From Glandiceps talaboti (lineage: Eukaryota; Hemichordata; Enteropneusta; Spengelidae): a stretch of 64,000 bases of DNA. Location: the NCBI RefSeq assembly GCF_964340395.1, contig NC_135557.1, positions 17,944,730 to 18,008,729 on the forward strand, in the 5' to 3' direction. Under the pieces are notes generated by a model that was not told the DNA's origin, made no database searches, and saw only the letters and a program-made list of their open reading frames with translations. A program made the position numbers and the translations under genes. This document shows, piece after piece, positions 14,106 to 27,027 of the stretch (within the stretch, counting starts at the first letter, position 1; the number at the start of each line of letters is the position of its first letter).

Positions 14106-17100
14106 CCTGCCTCTACTTTTGTGTCTGTGTCTGTGTCTTCTGTCTATCTGTCCGTCTCTGCCTTTCAGTATCTCTTATTCATCTATGCTGATTCATTAGT
14201 CATTCACATTATTTCTCCATTCGCTTATACTATCCCTTCTGACACCTTTTATTTTCACCCCCTGAGTACCAAAATCTAACAGCTTTTGCTATATACTGAC
14301 CTGTCTGGTTACAGAAGTAGCCAGCTGTACAATTCAGACACTCTGATACCATCATTAGACCATCAGTTGGACTAAATGTTCCTTCTGGGCAGGCTACTGG
14401 TGCATCTGTACCTTCCGGACAGTAGAAACCAGGTGGACATATATTGGCATCATAACCTACAGGACAAGACATTAATGTGTTACTTTAAAACAATACTGTG
14501 TAAAAGACTTTGCAATGGAAATATACATCTCTGGACTTTGGAATTCCCTTGACGTACATTTTGTTGTGCATATGTACAACTAGATTTTGTGTTGACATGT
14601 CTACCCTTAATGCTTTACATTAAGCCTTACCTTGTACAGGGGTTGACATGTTATGTACATAATGCGTTAAATTAAGCCTTACCTTGTTCAGGGGTTGTCT
14701 TGTTATACCCACAATGCATTAAATTAGGTCTTACCTTGATCAGGAGTTGTCATGTTGGCACCCACTTTACAGTAATATCCAGCTGAGCATGGTCTAGGTG
14801 GTGAGGCAAGTCCTTGTTCATCACATGCCATGCCTCCAATACAGTATGTACAATCACTCTCACTGTCAATGCCAGTCAAATTATTGAATGTACCGACAGG
14901 ACACGGGAATTGCTCTGCATATCTAGTACCAATTGGACAATAGTATCCCATGGGACAGATATAAGATCCGTGCCACACCACAGGACCATATGTAGAATTG
15001 CAGTAGAAACCAGCTGGGCAATCTTTACACGTCCATTCACCCTCTGTGTCCTGGTAAGTACCTGATGGACAGGGCTCTGGGGTGCCTCGTCCAGTCTCAC
15101 AGAAATATCCCTGTGGGCAGGTGTAGTTTCCAGGTGTTGCAGTATCCTGACCTTCCGGGCAGTAGAAACCTTGTTGACAATCTCCAGCAGGTGTTGGTAA
15201 GCCTTCTTGTGGGCAGTATTGTCCTAAACAAACAAAATTTTCACATTTCAAAAACTGTAATCCATGTTTTGACCTTCTGAATATCATTCAGGATTATAAA
15301 GTTGACACAAAAAATACTGCTAACATGTAAGTACAAAAAAGATGACTTTTACCACATTAAATCATGTAAATATTGCTGTTTAGGACTTTTAATTTGAAAG
15401 GTGAGAAATTGGCAGATAAAACCAAATGTGACTTATCATTGCATTTGTAAATCGATTAATGATTATTGTTTATAATTTGTGTTCTGTTGACAATAGTAAA
15501 AACAAAAATTTTAAGTTTTTAAGAGTTTGATTAAACTTCGCTATTTGAGGCACTCACTAATTCAAATAGTACATGTTTACATCATAACCATCACTTACCT
15601 TCAGTACATATCTTGCAATTAGAGGGTTGACTGTTACCCTGTGTGTCAAGATAATAACCCATAGGGCAAGGCTCGGGTACAGAAGACCCTTGTGGGCAGT
15701 AGTACCCCAGAGGGCATATATTTCCTGTTGTGTTGTCTGTGGGACTGTTGATAGATGCTCCCAGTGTACAGTAGTAGCCTATCAAGACAAAAATAGGGAA
15801 GGTTACACTATACTCAAGCCAAGTTATAGTCTTCGAACAGAAAATATGGATTATATACCATCATTGTTCTATGTCATGACAACCTGTGTCTACATCACTG
15901 ATTTTATGATATCTGAAATATGAATAGTTTATGAAAATGTCTCTATTTCCTGGAGTGGTGTTCTGCTTTAAACATACAATTGTTACAATGGTGTACAATC
16001 TCAAAGTTACTTTTAAAATTTCAGTCATGATGCCTATACACCTACCTTGATTACATTCAGCGGTTGGAGCTGCCAATCTCTCTGTGCCACAATACCAACC
16101 AGGATCACACTCAGTTGGATGCTCAGACCCACCAGGACAATACTCTCCTGCTAGACACTTCCCACCAATGACCGCATTGCTTGGCATTGGACTTGAAGCC
16201 CCTTCTATACAGTACCATCCCTCACTATTTGATGAACAAAATGAGAGGAAATCAAACATTATAATTGTTTTCAAGTAGATGGGTTTTTCTTCAGTTGTTT
16301 GCAAATTGGCCTATTACTTGATAACTCTATTTCAGAATCCACAGTTCAAAGGAAAAAAAATCATAAAAAGAAATTTTGTAAAATGTTTCAAAAGGTCAAT
16401 TTCATAATTTACATACATGATTGGCACCCTTAACCACTCTACCGACATGATTTAGTTTGAGCGCCCTCAAGCACTAAACCAACATGAACTTTTGTTTATG
16501 TCGAACAGACAAAATCTTACCTGCAGTTTCCAGTTGGCAACTCATTGCCGTCTCCCTGACAGTACATGCCACCAGTACAGAGAACACAGGAACTGTCATT
16601 AGTCTGACTTTCTACGTGATTAAATGTACCAGCAACACAGGGGAATTGGTCAGATTGGCCTGTACTCTCTGGACAATAGTGACCAACCGGGCATGGTGTG
16701 TCCACATAAGTAGTAGCATTGGCCTCACAGTAGTAACCTGGATGTAGTAATAATAGAAGTGGTTATTGTCAATTGGCAAATACAGATTAAAATTAAAGAA
16801 TAAGAAGGCTATGTTCTATCAAAACTTAGCTCAAACTAGTTGCCCGCTCCCCGAGATTTGGTTTTCGACATTCATAACACTGTTTGCCATACAACACAAG
16901 GCTCAAACCCAGTAAGCACAGAAATCTACGATTAAAATTACAAATAAAAGCTAAAAATGCTAAATGATATAAGCACTTGGACAGGTTATTGTCCCATGTG
17001 ACAATCAGAAAATTTACAACACACACCACTAAAGTCTCCAACCCATGCTAAATTCTATAATTTGCAGAGGTCTAATTCCACAACTGTGTTTTGTAATCTT

Positions 17101-20100
17101 TATAAATTTGTTTATAAAGCTATGGATTCAAGACAAGAATTATGGACGCTTGATATTGCTTGTAAATTTTATATGTCCCTACAAAATTTTACAACCTGTT
17201 ACACATGTACTGTATTCTGTTTTGAATTAAATTATGTAATTGTCATTTTGGCCTGTGGCCTAAAGACAAGGGTCTCTATCACATTACACATCATTAGTCA
17301 ATTAATCAATATTTATCTCTCTATCCGTTTCTTTGTTTGTTCATTCGTTTGTGTTTGTTTGTTCATTCATTTTTTGGTTTATTTTTTTATTTAAGTATAT
17401 ATTTATCTAACAATGATCAGAACAGGTATGTATAAACCCAATTACTGTCACCAAAATGAGAATCAATAGAAATGTCTTTCCTTTCCTCTTGTAGCACATC
17501 CATTTACTATACCAAACTTGAAAGACATTTTAACAAAGTTCTGATAAAGTATAAGGTCCACTCACCAGCAGGACAATTCATGCATAAACTCTGCCCTTCT
17601 TGGTCTTGGTATGTTCCAGGTACGCAACCAAATGGTAAGGTTGTACCCAATGGACAGTGGTACCCTCTAGGACAAATTCCACCAATACCTGTAAGAAATC
17701 ATGTTGCCATCAGCACCAGGTAGCAGGCCATAGGGTACTTTATTTAAACAAGTTACGTTACAAGGTTGTTTACTAGTTTACTGCATTTTTACAAGGTTTG
17801 AAATAAAACACTAAAACTGAAGAACCTCATTTTCGGTTTAATAATGTGTTTTTGACATGTTTATATAATAAACAATACAATTTTTCTGGCAATTCACACA
17901 AAAACAGAGAAGATGGAACAATTCAAAAAACAATACTGTTGCATAATGACATAGTTTTAGTGTGTGTATATGTACATCATTGATTTGTCAGTCAAATATG
18001 GGTGTTTTCAAATTGGTACATTTTTGCGTGATGCCATTTTCAATCTCTCTGTTTTTCGTTCATTTACATGGACTCTGTTTTTTGAAAGAAAACAAATCAT
18101 TTTCAAACAATCCACTTTCGGCAGTGATTTACAATTTGTTACATTTTCTTGTTCATTTTTCTAATCACGGTGTACATGTGCAAACACTAGAGATAATTGC
18201 AGCTTCATTTGAAAAATGACACTGGGGAAATGGGGCCTCTGTTACGTACCTGTATGTCCACCTAACAATGGACATGTAGCATTGTAGGTTGAATTAGTGG
18301 CATCAGTATCAGGATTAGGTCTATCAACACCAGATGAACACCAGTAACCAGGTGAACACTGTTCTGTTACATTGGTTTGTGCTTCTAATTGACAATAATA
18401 TCCACCATCACAATCTGTGCACTGTGTGATCTAAAATAAAGAATAGTACATATCATATAGTATGCATACAACTTTTTATACCATCAAAAACCAAGTTGAT
18501 GGCATTCCAACAGAAAATATGGAAAATATAACCTGATTGTTCTACATATCACATAGTATGCATATAACTTATTTTACCATCCAAAACCAAGTTGATGGCA
18601 TTCCAACAGAAAATATGGAATTTGTAACCTGATTATTCTACATCAAGATAACCTGTATCTGTCATTTGTTCAAATACTCAAAGTCATCAAGAAGCAGAAA
18701 TGTAATCAACATTTTTTATTTATGTTTGGGAAAGGGTGATTTTCTACTATTGCACTATTGATTCTGGCCAACAACTTCAAACCAAATCTGGTCAAATAGC
18801 GCCCCCTTATGACCAAACTATACAATCGTTTATCTTTCTGGTGACTGAAAAATGTCAGACCATTTCAAAGCCATTGTTAACACATCCATTAAAAAATAGT
18901 TTATCTGGAGTACCTACCTTAAATAGATTTTTCTGGTTACTGTAAGTACCTGCAGGACAAGGTTGCCAGTCTAGTCCAGTACCTTGAGGGCAGTAATACC
19001 CTTCTGGACAGTCAGCATAACCTGCTTGGAGGTCAGGGTTACCTAGGGTTTCATTCTCTGGCAGGCAGTAGTAGCTGTAATTTGCATAACATTTGCATAG
19101 AGTTAACAGATTAAACCGGATTGGTCAAGTTAATTGAAAAAGGACTATCCTCGTTCTTACACAGCAGCCTTGTTGTGTTGTGTTGTGTTGCGTTGCGTTG
19201 CGTTGCATTGTGTTGTGTTGTGTCTTGCTATTTGCATATTAATCTGATATTGCAAGGTGTACCAATTACAATTTTATGCAAATAAGTTCTATCACATGTC
19301 AAAAACGTAATATTTTGAAATCTTGCGATGATTCTTCACAGTGGCAGCAAAATAACATGCACAACTTCAAGGGCTCATTTCAAAGAATGGTACTAAACTG
19401 CATCTCATACATCCAGATGCACCAGCTCAGTTTGACTCAAATTTGCATAATATCATACTTACCCAGGTGGGCAAATTTCACAGACTGACATTCTGGTTCT
19501 ATTAGTGAAGTAACCATTGGCACATGCAAATGGTGCTGGAGAACCAGTTGGGCAATGTAGACCAATGGGACAGTCATCTGGTGTTGGGTTATCAGAACCT
19601 TAAACATAACAAAATGTGATTGGAAATTAAGAATTTAGACTCTTGTGATGACACACAATAATATCAATAATTTCTTCTCTTATTGTCTTAGGGTTGGTTT
19701 AGGGTGAGGATTGGAAAAGTGGGTATCTACATAGAATTGTGCGAAAGATTGGAAGTCAGAATAAAATTATTGCTTTCATTTTCTTGTCTTGTTCTGCTTT
19801 GCTCCAGCATTTTTGTACTTTATTTTTTGTGTGGTATATGCAATATATTAATGAGTGGTAACAGGGCCCAGATGGAAATCGGTTTTTGCTGTTTCCTGGC
19901 TACCCTGTTTGTAAATAAATTTTTCTACTACGGTACTACTACTATATTGGGCAAACTTATATTACACAGGAATTATTTATCATTAGTTTATATTGAACAA
20001 ACTTATATGCAGTTGTAATAGTTGTCTGAGTTCAGTTGAGGGGAATGGTGGAAAAGTGTAATTTTCTGAATGAATCGGGAGGGAGGATGTGATAAAAAAT

Positions 20101-21224
20101 TATAATTACCTGTTGGACAGTAATAACCTTGAGTACAGAGGTCTTCTGGTTCAGTAAGTCCAGCTGTTTGACAATACCAGCCTTCATTACATAGTGTACA
20201 GTTATCGGATGACTCTAGTCTTGTGTTATTGGAGAATGTCCCTGATGGACAGTTATATGGTACAGACGTCTGCAATGGACAGTATTTTCCAACTGGACAA
20301 ATAATTTGTTCATTACTGGTAGAAGCAGTTGGGCAGTAGAAACCTGGTGAGCATGGACCGGTAGGCTCTATCAAGCCGTCTGCATCACAGTAGAAACCTG
20401 TCAATGGGAAAAAAAATGAAAATTAAATTCCAGGTGTACATGATACAGACTCCTAATACATACCCGGTGTACATCTCAGTACCAATACCAGGTGTACATC
20501 GTAAATATTCACAATGAATACCAGGTGTATATGGTACATACTCTGAATACCAGGTGTACATGGTACATATTCACAATTTATACCAGGTGCAGATGGCACA
20601 AACTCTCAATGAATACCAGGTGTGCATGGTACATATTCTCAATGTATACCAGGTGTACATGGTACTCTCACTGAATACCAATGAAATTAAGAGTAGTCAA
20701 AATGCATATTCTCCACTTGCCAAAGTAGAAACTTGCATCTGTATCATTTAGTAACTGTACTGATGTCTGATTGGCTACTCACCAGGTGTACAAGGTTCAC
20801 ATTCAGTATCATTCTGTAAACCTGTACCATTACTGAATGTACCAGCAACACAAGTGATTGGTTCAGTTGTACCCTCTGGACAGTAATGACCAACTGGACA
20901 GATGTTGGCATCATCTGCTTGAGCTGGAGCAGCATCCTCAGCACCACGGCGACAGAAGTAACCAGGACTACAAAGAGTGTTGGGATACACAAGACCTGGC
21001 TGACCACAGTAGTAACCACCTGAAAATAATGATAATATGTATATAAATATGAACAACAGATGATCACATCAAAAAATCAACTGGACATATCCATCCATCC
21101 ATTCATTCATCCACATACCTACTCATCCACCCATACATGTACACCCATACATACATACATACATACATACATACATACATACATACATACATACATACAT
21201 ACATACATACATACATACATACAT

Positions 21225-21271
<47 letters not shown>

Positions 21272-21333
21272 TACATACATGTACATACATACATACATAC
21301 ATACATACATACATACATACATACACACATAAT

Positions 21334-21394
<61 letters not shown>

Positions 21395-24300
21395 TTCACT
21401 AGTTTTTCATAGGATGCTCTTACCTAGACAAGGTGCACATTCCTCCTCTGCTGTTAGTCCTGTGATATTGTTAAATGTACCAATAGGACAACCATACTCA
21501 TTGTCAGACCTTGTACCATTTGGACAATAATAACCTAAAAATATATTTATGAAGATACTGCATTAATAGAAATCAAGCATGACCATTAATTAGACAACAT
21601 TATATATATTTTTATACTATACATGTACACACTTATTATATATGACTGATGCATGTCCTTCCCAGATGGCAATATGATACATTTGACTGACTGTGAAAAC
21701 CAGTACTTCACAGATGGACATGCAGCTAATGCTATAATTATGACTGACTCTGAACACCTGTACTTTCCAGGTGGACATCCCAGTAATATGACTGACTCTG
21801 ACCACCTGTACTTTCATGGTGGATATATATTATTGGGGCTATGTGACTGACTATCAACACCTGCACTTCCAATGTGGACGTACTAATCCTGCTTACCAGG
21901 TGGGCAGACAAAAGCTGTAAAATTAACCACTGGGTTGACTGAATTATCACAGTAGAATCCAGCTGGGCACTCCTTGCATTCCCATTGGCCAATCTCATCC
22001 TGGTAGGAACCTGCATCACATGGTTGTTTATCTGGAGAGCCTTCTACACAGTAGTGACCAACTGGACAGATGTAATCATTTGGTGTGGGCACGGTCTGGG
22101 CAGGAGGGCAGTAGAAACCTTAAAACATACAATTCATGAGATATTAAATTTACAGTAAATAATAAATTTAAAAAACCTGAAACAAAATTTTATTAACATT
22201 TTATTATCAGACTAAACAAAAGTTTTACTAAGACATCGTCTGGCTCAATAAAAAATTAGGGTGTTTTCGTGTGTCACTATATTAAATAATGTTTGAATAT
22301 AGTGTTTCAAGATTTTACCTTGTGTACATGGTCCTTCTGGTTGTGCCAGTCCACTAGCATTGCAGTATTTGCCAGACAGACAGTCTAGACAATAAGTGAT
22401 GTTCTTGGCAACATAGCTTGGTAAATAGGTACCTGGCGGACAGGGGTCCTCATAACTACTGCCCTCTATACAGTGGTACCCTGGACTACATTGGTTACCT
22501 ACATGGCACAAAACATAGACTTGATTGGCTCATAAAATCATTATGGAAATATTAGTCCAATCACACACCTCTTCTCACACAATAAGTTGGAGTGTTCAAA
22601 ACAGTGTGGTATCCCTGTAAACATCAATTTGTCCTGAACTGATGCTTCGAAAGTGTATAAAAATAGTGAAAGCAACAAGTATTCTAAAACATATTAAAGT
22701 AGAGGAATATAGTATTCATGGTTCCAAGAATCAATAGAACAGTATAAATATAGTTACTTTAGAACGGTGAATTCCAAATGGATGCAATGTTTCGATCCAT
22801 CTACTACGGACCTTGATCACGCAACGATTTAATTATCCTACTTAATGTTTCTCTCTACACTATTTAAAGTTATTCTCCATGTGAGTACATCTTATGATTG
22901 ATGTTTTACGTGTAAATGCAAACCTGAAAACAGCTAGACAAGTAGAAGTTTGTATTACCTCCAACTCCAGAGGGCGTAGCTGTAGTTGAGCCATTGGTAC
23001 AGTAATAGCCAGCAGCACAATCACCTCGCGGTGAAGCCATACCGTTCACATCACAATATTGACCTGGGTCACACATTAGTGCGGCCGATGATCCTAGAGG
23101 GCAGTATTCACCTATAATGTAAAAAGGCAATATTCATAAATAGTGACCTAGTAAAAGTGGTTAACAAGTAATTGTTGACTTGGACCATACAGGGCAGTAC
23201 TCACTTGTAATGTAACCAGGCAATATTCATAACAAGTAAAAGTAGTAAAAGTAGGAAATAAGAGGTGATGGATTTGAACCATAGAGGGCAGTATTTATGC
23301 CATACACAGTAATAATGATAACTTACCAGCCACACACTGTCCTCCATAGGGTGAACTTGGATGTGTTTCATAAGACCCACTGATACAAAACCAGCCTTCA
23401 TCACAGTAATCTGTAGGTTTACTATTACCTTGACCTTGACAGAACATTCCAGGTGTACAATCTACACACCAGCTCTCGTTATGTGCACCTGGTAATACAA
23501 ATATCATGCAAATGAAGTCAGTCAGACATCTCATAAAATTGAGAAATTTTTGACAGTGTCAGTTTGCTGATTTGGGATGTTTTACACAATCAAACATCTA
23601 CCTGGATTTGACCCACTCTGTTACTGTGCAACAGTTCAACACAGTGTACCCTCTATTGATAGCCAAATTTTGTTGTTGTGAGCCAAAATGAGAAAAACTG
23701 GCATTTCTTGTGAGTCACCACATAGTAAGAGATAGGGGAACACCAAATTTTGGTGCGTCTCTAGAAATTGTGTGCATAAGTGGCACATCAAATTGGCTTA
23801 GTGGGCACACAGCCATTGTAAAAACAATGTCTCTACAGTGAGAACAATTCAACACATGTAGAAATAACTGTTAAATTATAGCAACAAGCGACCTATCGGT
23901 CAGAATAGCTCCGCTGTTTTTTTTTTAATTTAATTTTTTATTTTGGTGACATGTAGAAGTGGTTCAGGTCTTCAGCTCTTCGAGTCACTATGCAGTTTTG
24001 TTTTAGCGATGCAATAAAGTGGTTAGTGGTTTCATATGATGTCTCACTATAAAACACATTTTACACAGAAGTTGGTAATGTATTGTACTTTTATACCATA
24101 GTCACCATTTTATAACAAAAATCTACTGTTATGAAAAATTGCACAAAATCTCAGAAAAAAATGACTGGGAAATGCACACAAGAAAAAGAAAAAAAGAGGA
24201 TTTTGAGGTTGGCTCTAAGTAATTCCAGTGTCTTACAGCTGTAACCCTGGAAAATTTTAATGAAGAATGAAATAAACTAGGGATCTAAAATAATTTTGAG

Positions 24301-26981
24301 GCAATTTGAATTTCAATTTTCTAACAAATTTACAAAGTCAACAACATTCAACTTGTTCTAGTTGTGGTAGATATATATAGGGAAGAAATGTATTAATCGC
24401 CATCTTAGTTTCCGTACGGCGACAATCTCAAGTACCCGGAAGAGAGTCATTCTCAGCCATACGTTACAGTGGTAACACTCGTTCATGTTCGGTTACCTTT
24501 CACAAAGAAAACACAACGAAATGGTTGAAATGATCTTTTTTTAATTTCTTTTCATCACAACAACAAAATCTGCGTGATCAAAAGTGTTGTAAACTAAACC
24601 AGAAAGAATTATCGGACTGGCTAAACTTCCCGATGAACTGGAAGGTCCTACTACTTCCAAGTAAGCCTCGATAGTACTATAGTACGTGAGAAAATCGTCT
24701 CAAACTAGCGATACAACTTTCAAAATATAACTTGACATGTCTTCATTTGTTAGAGTTATACAATTCAAGACGGGTTTTCACTCGAAAACAACAATTCTGT
24801 GAATAATGACAGTGACACTCTGAACGCAGCGATTTCTCGGACGATGTTACCACTGTAACGTATGGCTGACAACGACTTGCTTCCGGGTTAGTCCCTCGTG
24901 CATACGGGTGGATTGTCGGCGATTAATACATACATGTACATCGTCTGATATTTTAATTCACAGTGTTTTTTGTGACCGGCGCCTGTCAGCAGACTCTGCC
25001 ATTTTTTTCATCATTCCATTGTATTTAAACCTTGTACTTGACATTTCGCAATATTTATAATTCTCAACAAAGTACCTCAACATGCCTCACTTCGCTCGTA
25101 CTCAAAGCAGCCCCGCACGTAGTCCTGCTTGCATACGGAGGAATTCGGGACTCGATTCTGACAATTGTCCCTCCCCCTCCGGTGTTTAGAGTCAAGTCAG
25201 TAATACAGACTCATGCACCCGAGGACTACCCCGCGCGGTATGATCACTGACACTGATGACATGATGAGAGAGAACCTTTTCGGATTTACATGTAAAACGG
25301 GGAAAGATACGCAAAACCTAATGCAAAGTCTGAAGCCAAATTAAAGTTGTAATTATTTTAATTATTTTTACTTGCCAAATATTTGCATTTTGGAAAGGCG
25401 AGACACGTTCATGTCGTTTAACTTTACATGTGAACTGTCGGCCATATTTAAACTTCAACCGCGGCCGCATGCCTGGCATGCCCTTCCTTACGCAAGTTGT
25501 CTGAATTCTGGTTCACTGTCATTCCAAATTGCACGACAATATAGAATTAACCACAAGTTACATGTTATCTGAAAACATCACACTTTTATAGTGGGTCTGA
25601 AGTGTGATTTTAGTGAGTACTAAGAACGTCCTGTGTTGATACTCAAGTTGCTGTGGAAAATCGCTCGGTCGAATGAGGTCACCTTCAGCTTCTGGTCGAA
25701 TCAGGATAGAGTATGCAAATGAGGATGTTGCGGATTGGCTGATAATGTAGAAGGGTGCAAAATTGGATTTGAAGTTTACAACCCTGTTTCGAACAAACGC
25801 TTGTCATTTGGGCGCCCAATGCGTAGAATTATGACTATAGCACATATTACATTGCTTGTTTGACGTCAATAGTGTCTTTTGAAAAGTGGCAGTTTACTTA
25901 AAGTCTCGTCGACTGATTTCCAATATGGCGTCGGTCATTATGCTCATTAACATATTCATTTTTTTTTCAAATTACAAAAAAAAATCATAAAAAATAAAAA
26001 TGAGGATGTGCTGACTTGAAATTAACAAATCTGAGTAAGCTACCCCCTGCGCATCAACACGCCAGATATCAAAGCAATCTAATAAGAGGTTTTCAAGGAG
26101 TTGATGAAAATGACATTTTATGAAAAAAAAATCATAAAAAATTGAAAATGGCACAGATCAACTTGGCATGAACAAATCTGAATAGCCTCCCCCCAGGGAA
26201 CATGCACACCAAATATCGAAGAATTCCGACTGTCACTTATGGAGTAGATAGTAAAAATATAAAAGTTTGACGGACACCTATGATTCACTCTACTCTCTAT
26301 ACCTCAATACCCACCTATACCTAAAGCTACGCTTTCAGCTTTCGCTGACAGCGGAGCTAAAAATGTTGTCTTTACAGTCATTACAGTTCAACACAACTAT
26401 TCTCTTACCTGTAAGGTTATTAAATGAACCTTGAGGGCATGGGTACTGGTGATCATACTCAGTTTCCAGTGGACAGTAGAAGCCAGATGGACAGATAGTA
26501 TTCATATATGTAGTGAAATTACTCTCACAGTAATACCCAGCTGGACACGATTTACATGTATCCATTCCTTCCTGGTCCTGGTAGGTTCCTGCTGCACAAC
26601 CTACTGGCCACTCAGAACCTACGGGGCAGTGATAGCCAAGTGGACAAATACCACCTATACCTGTGTGTTCACCTATCACGAAAAAAAAAGAACAGTTGTT
26701 GAGAAATGGGTATTACCATATATGGAAATACAAAATGAAGCAAGAGTGATGAAATATTCATTATTAAATATATACTGCCAGGGTTTGAATTTAAATTTGG
26801 TAGTCAGATTTAGCCAAGGATATTGTTTTCAGCTGCAACTTTGTATTAATTTCCCCTGGTCTAAGTAGAGGAGATAGGAACATCGTATAAATTTGGTTAT
26901 CTAGATATGATGTTTAGTGCATGTAAACAATGTCCACAGAACAAATACAAAGGAAAGGAAGAAAAACTAAAAAAAAAAAAA

Positions 26982-27027
<46 letters not shown>

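Larger units (their letters stand above)
23885..26370. mobile_element. Candidate inserted element inside the longest intron
   Basis: Intron e52-e53 is 2.9 kb, several times the usual size. tagctccgctgt near 23907 is inverted as acagcggagcta near 26347, a 12-bp match near both ends of the excess sequence. No transposase frame is visible. It could be a composite or nested insertion. Confidence 0.35.

Noticed and set aside
21060-21412. Tyr/Val/Cys/His-repeat open frames
   Set aside because: Produced by the (CATA)n and (CA)n microsatellite. The same holds at 37214..37469, 54607..54963, 56109..56348 and 62206..62607.
25032-25572. Two short plus-strand frames in the large intron as a possible nested gene or transposase
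   Set aside because: Short, no recognisable domain, and interrupted by many stops; no catalytic motif of any transposase family seen.
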